NCBI GenBank assembly: GCA_964439745.1
Contig: CAYTQK010000067.1
Location: 1 to 13,624 of the forward strand
DNA length: 13,624 nt
Reading direction: 5' to 3'
From: CAYTQK01 sp964439745
GTDB taxonomy: Bacteria; Desulfobacterota; Desulfobacteria; Desulfobacterales; Desulfosudaceae
Below the pieces are notes generated by a model. That model did no database searches. It saw only the letters and a list, made by a program, of their open reading frames with translations, and had not been told where the DNA came from. A program made the position numbers and the translations under genes. How positions within the stretch are numbered: the first letter of the stretch is position 1; every line of letters begins with the position of its first letter. Shown here piece after piece: positions 12,248-13,624 of this stretch.

Positions 12248-13624
12248 GCCCCGGTTGCGGGGCGGGCTGAGGTCCTCTGTTCTTCTGAGATGCCCTGTTC
12301 CCGGTACAGCCTGTTAAGAGACCGCTGGATGGCCTTGTCTCCGGGCTTGAGGCGCAGGGTCTTTTCCAGAATCCGGATCTGCGCGGCCGGATCTTTGCGG
12401 GCGCGGCGGGCTCGTTTCAGGTTTTGTTCGGCCCGGCGCCGGTTCTCTCCTTTTCCCCCCAGCGCCAGGGAGCGATTCAGATAATTTTCGGCTTTTTCCC
12501 AGCGGCCGTGAAACAGCAGGTAGGTGCCGGCGTTGAAATAGGCTTCCGCGTAGCGGGGATTGATGGCAATAGCCGCTTTAAAATGGCGAAAGGCCCGGTC
12601 CAGTTCTCCCCGCTGAATCCATTGCACCCCGGCGTAATCATGCATCAGGTAGTTGTTGTCCGTAACGGTCAGAGTGCGGGTAAACAGTGACAGGCTGTTT
12701 TGCCAGTAGTGGACCTGGCGACAGGTTCTGACCATGAGGGCGGCCGTGATGAGCGTGATCAGCAGCACCGCTGCCCATGGCGGCATTTTCAGCCTGCCCA
12801 GCAGGTCGTACCCTCCCCAGACCGTTATGATCATCAGTCCCAGCACCGGCATGTACACAAACCGGTCGGCCATGGCCTGGTGGCCGTTTTGAAAGAGTCC
12901 GGAAACCGGGAGCAGGACAACCAGGAACCAGAACCACCCCATCGGCAGGTAGCGATGCCGCCGGCCGGCCAGCAGGACCACGGCGGTGATGACAATTAAT
13001 GCCGCGGCTGCCGGAAGGATTTGGGAAACGGTCAGGGTATCGCCCGGGTGGGGGTATAAAATTCCCAGGTTCTGCGGCCAGATGAATTTTCCCAGGTAGG
13101 CCAGCAGGCAGACCACGGCATTGGCCAGCCGGTCCGGCAGGGAGAGCGAGTGCATGGAAGTAAAAATATCGGTTGACGCGGCAATGCCGATATTCAAAAG
13201 AGAAAAAAAGGCGGCGATCATCAGCAGGGGAATTTTTTCCACCAGGGGATAATACCGGGAATCGGGCGGGACCGCTTTTTTCCCCGGCGGCAGGGGGCGG
13301 TCTTGCCGCCACCGGTCCAGCGGCCAGTAATCCAGCAGCAGCAAGGCCAGGGGCAGGGTGACATACATGGGTTTGGCCATCAAGGAAAGCACGAAAAAAA
13401 CGACCAGCAGGGCATAGCGCCAGGCCGCCGGTTTGTCCCCGTATTGGAGATAGGCCCGTATGGCCAGCAAAAAAAAGAGGGTGCTGAGCAGGGCGTTGCG
13501 GTCCACGGCCCAGGCAACAGCTTCCACGTGCAGCGGATGAATGCCGAACAGCAGGGCGACCAGGAAGCTGCGCCAGACAGTCCCCGGTATGCGCCGCAAC
13601 AGAAAAAATAGCAGCAGGCAGTTG
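12199..13624 (-). CDS. Polytopic membrane protein with C-terminal TPR repeats (5' end outside window)
   Basis: The frame is open to the window edge, so the N-terminus is missing; the in-frame TTG at 13599 is not needed as a start. Features: FGIHPLHVEAVAWAVDRNALLS, then several membrane helices including LMAKPMYVTLPLALLLLDYWPL, as in bacterial TMTC-like membrane proteins with glycosyltransferase-C-type folds. After about eight to ten helices come TPR units (ELDRAFRHFKAAIAINPRYAEAYFNAG, WEKAENYLNRSLALG, and a third ending LRLKPGD) and a Ser/Thr/Glu-rich tail. The family is usually linked to envelope or protein glycosylation, but no substrate is known. Its last 49 bp overlap the 3' end of the Lon-type gene on the other strand, so the two transcripts are antisense to each other there. 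No link to the Lon system is implied. Confidence 0.78.
   Translation of the reverse strand, partial: NCLLLFFLLRRIPGTVWRSFLVALLFGIHPLHVEAVAWAVDRNALLSTLFFLLAIRAYLQYGDKPAAWRYALLVVFFVLSLMAKPMYVTLPLALLLLDYWPLDRWRQDRPLPPGKKAVPPDSRYYPLVEKIPLLMIAAFFSLLNIGIAASTDIFTSMHSLSLPDRLANAVVCLLAYLGKFIWPQNLGILYPHPGDTLTVSQILPAAAALIVITAVVLLAGRRHRYLPMGWFWFLVVLLPVSGLFQNGHQAMADRFVYMPVLGLMIITVWGGYDLLGRLKMPPWAAVLLITLITAALMVRTCRQVHYWQNSLSLFTRTLTVTDNNYLMHDYAGVQWIQRGELDRAFRHFKAAIAINPRYAEAYFNAGTYLLFHGRWEKAENYLNRSLALGGKGENRRRAEQNLKRARRARKDPAAQIRILEKTLRLKPGDKAIQRSLNRLYREQGISEEQRTSARPATGAHEAAGTSTESTISSN

Noticed and set aside
1..13624. CRISPR array, insertion sequence or complete tRNA/rRNA
   Set aside because: No regularly spaced repeats, transposase motifs, terminal inverted repeats or full cloverleaf were seen on either strand.

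Overview
The window looks like a chromosomal scaffold from a GC-rich, Gram-negative, anaerobe-type proteobacterial lineage. A Desulfobacterota (sulfate-reducer-like) source fits best: it has an NtrC-type two-component pair, divergent universal-stress-like proteins beside an SLC13/RCK_C permease, a Lon-type protease and a perfect -24/-12 (sigma-54) promoter. The assignment is inferred from gene content only. A run of 10 N (6663-6672) shows the sequence is scaffolded from contigs.

Left part (1-2201, + strand). The last codons of an unknown gene overlap (TAATG) a NicO/RcnA-type nickel/cobalt exporter. About 600 bp without a convincing gene follow; they hold several dyads and a fragment that looks like a tRNA 3' end. 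Next is a secreted SRPBCC-fold protein.

Central part (9844 down to 2223, all - strand). In transcription order: a 60-aa protein, two universal-stress-like proteins joined by an ATGA overlap, a previously unlisted 28-aa membrane peptide, an SLC13 permease with RCK_C domains, a second and divergent SLC13 3' fragment beyond the N gap, a membrane histidine kinase, an NtrC-type sigma-54 activator joined to it by ATGA, and a Ca2+/Na+ exchanger-family protein. A textbook sigma-54 promoter with a perfect IHF consensus lies in front of the 60-aa gene. The cluster may therefore be read from one sigma-54 promoter and may encode its own activator.

Right part (10229-13624). Divergent from this cluster is a 672-aa Lon-type protease. 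It lacks the N-terminal Lon substrate domain and carries a complete response-regulator receiver domain inserted between the Lon linker helices and the Walker A motif. That receiver closely resembles the receiver of the NtrC-type regulator in the same cluster. A convergent, window-truncated polytopic membrane protein with TPR repeats ends the window.

Working model (inference): one histidine kinase phosphorylates two paralogous receivers. One drives sigma-54 transcription of the transporter/stress operon; the other gates a Lon-type protease. The short FAEA(G/N)EHDTAR-type motif shared by three neighbouring small proteins may be a tag, adaptor or docking element in the same circuit.
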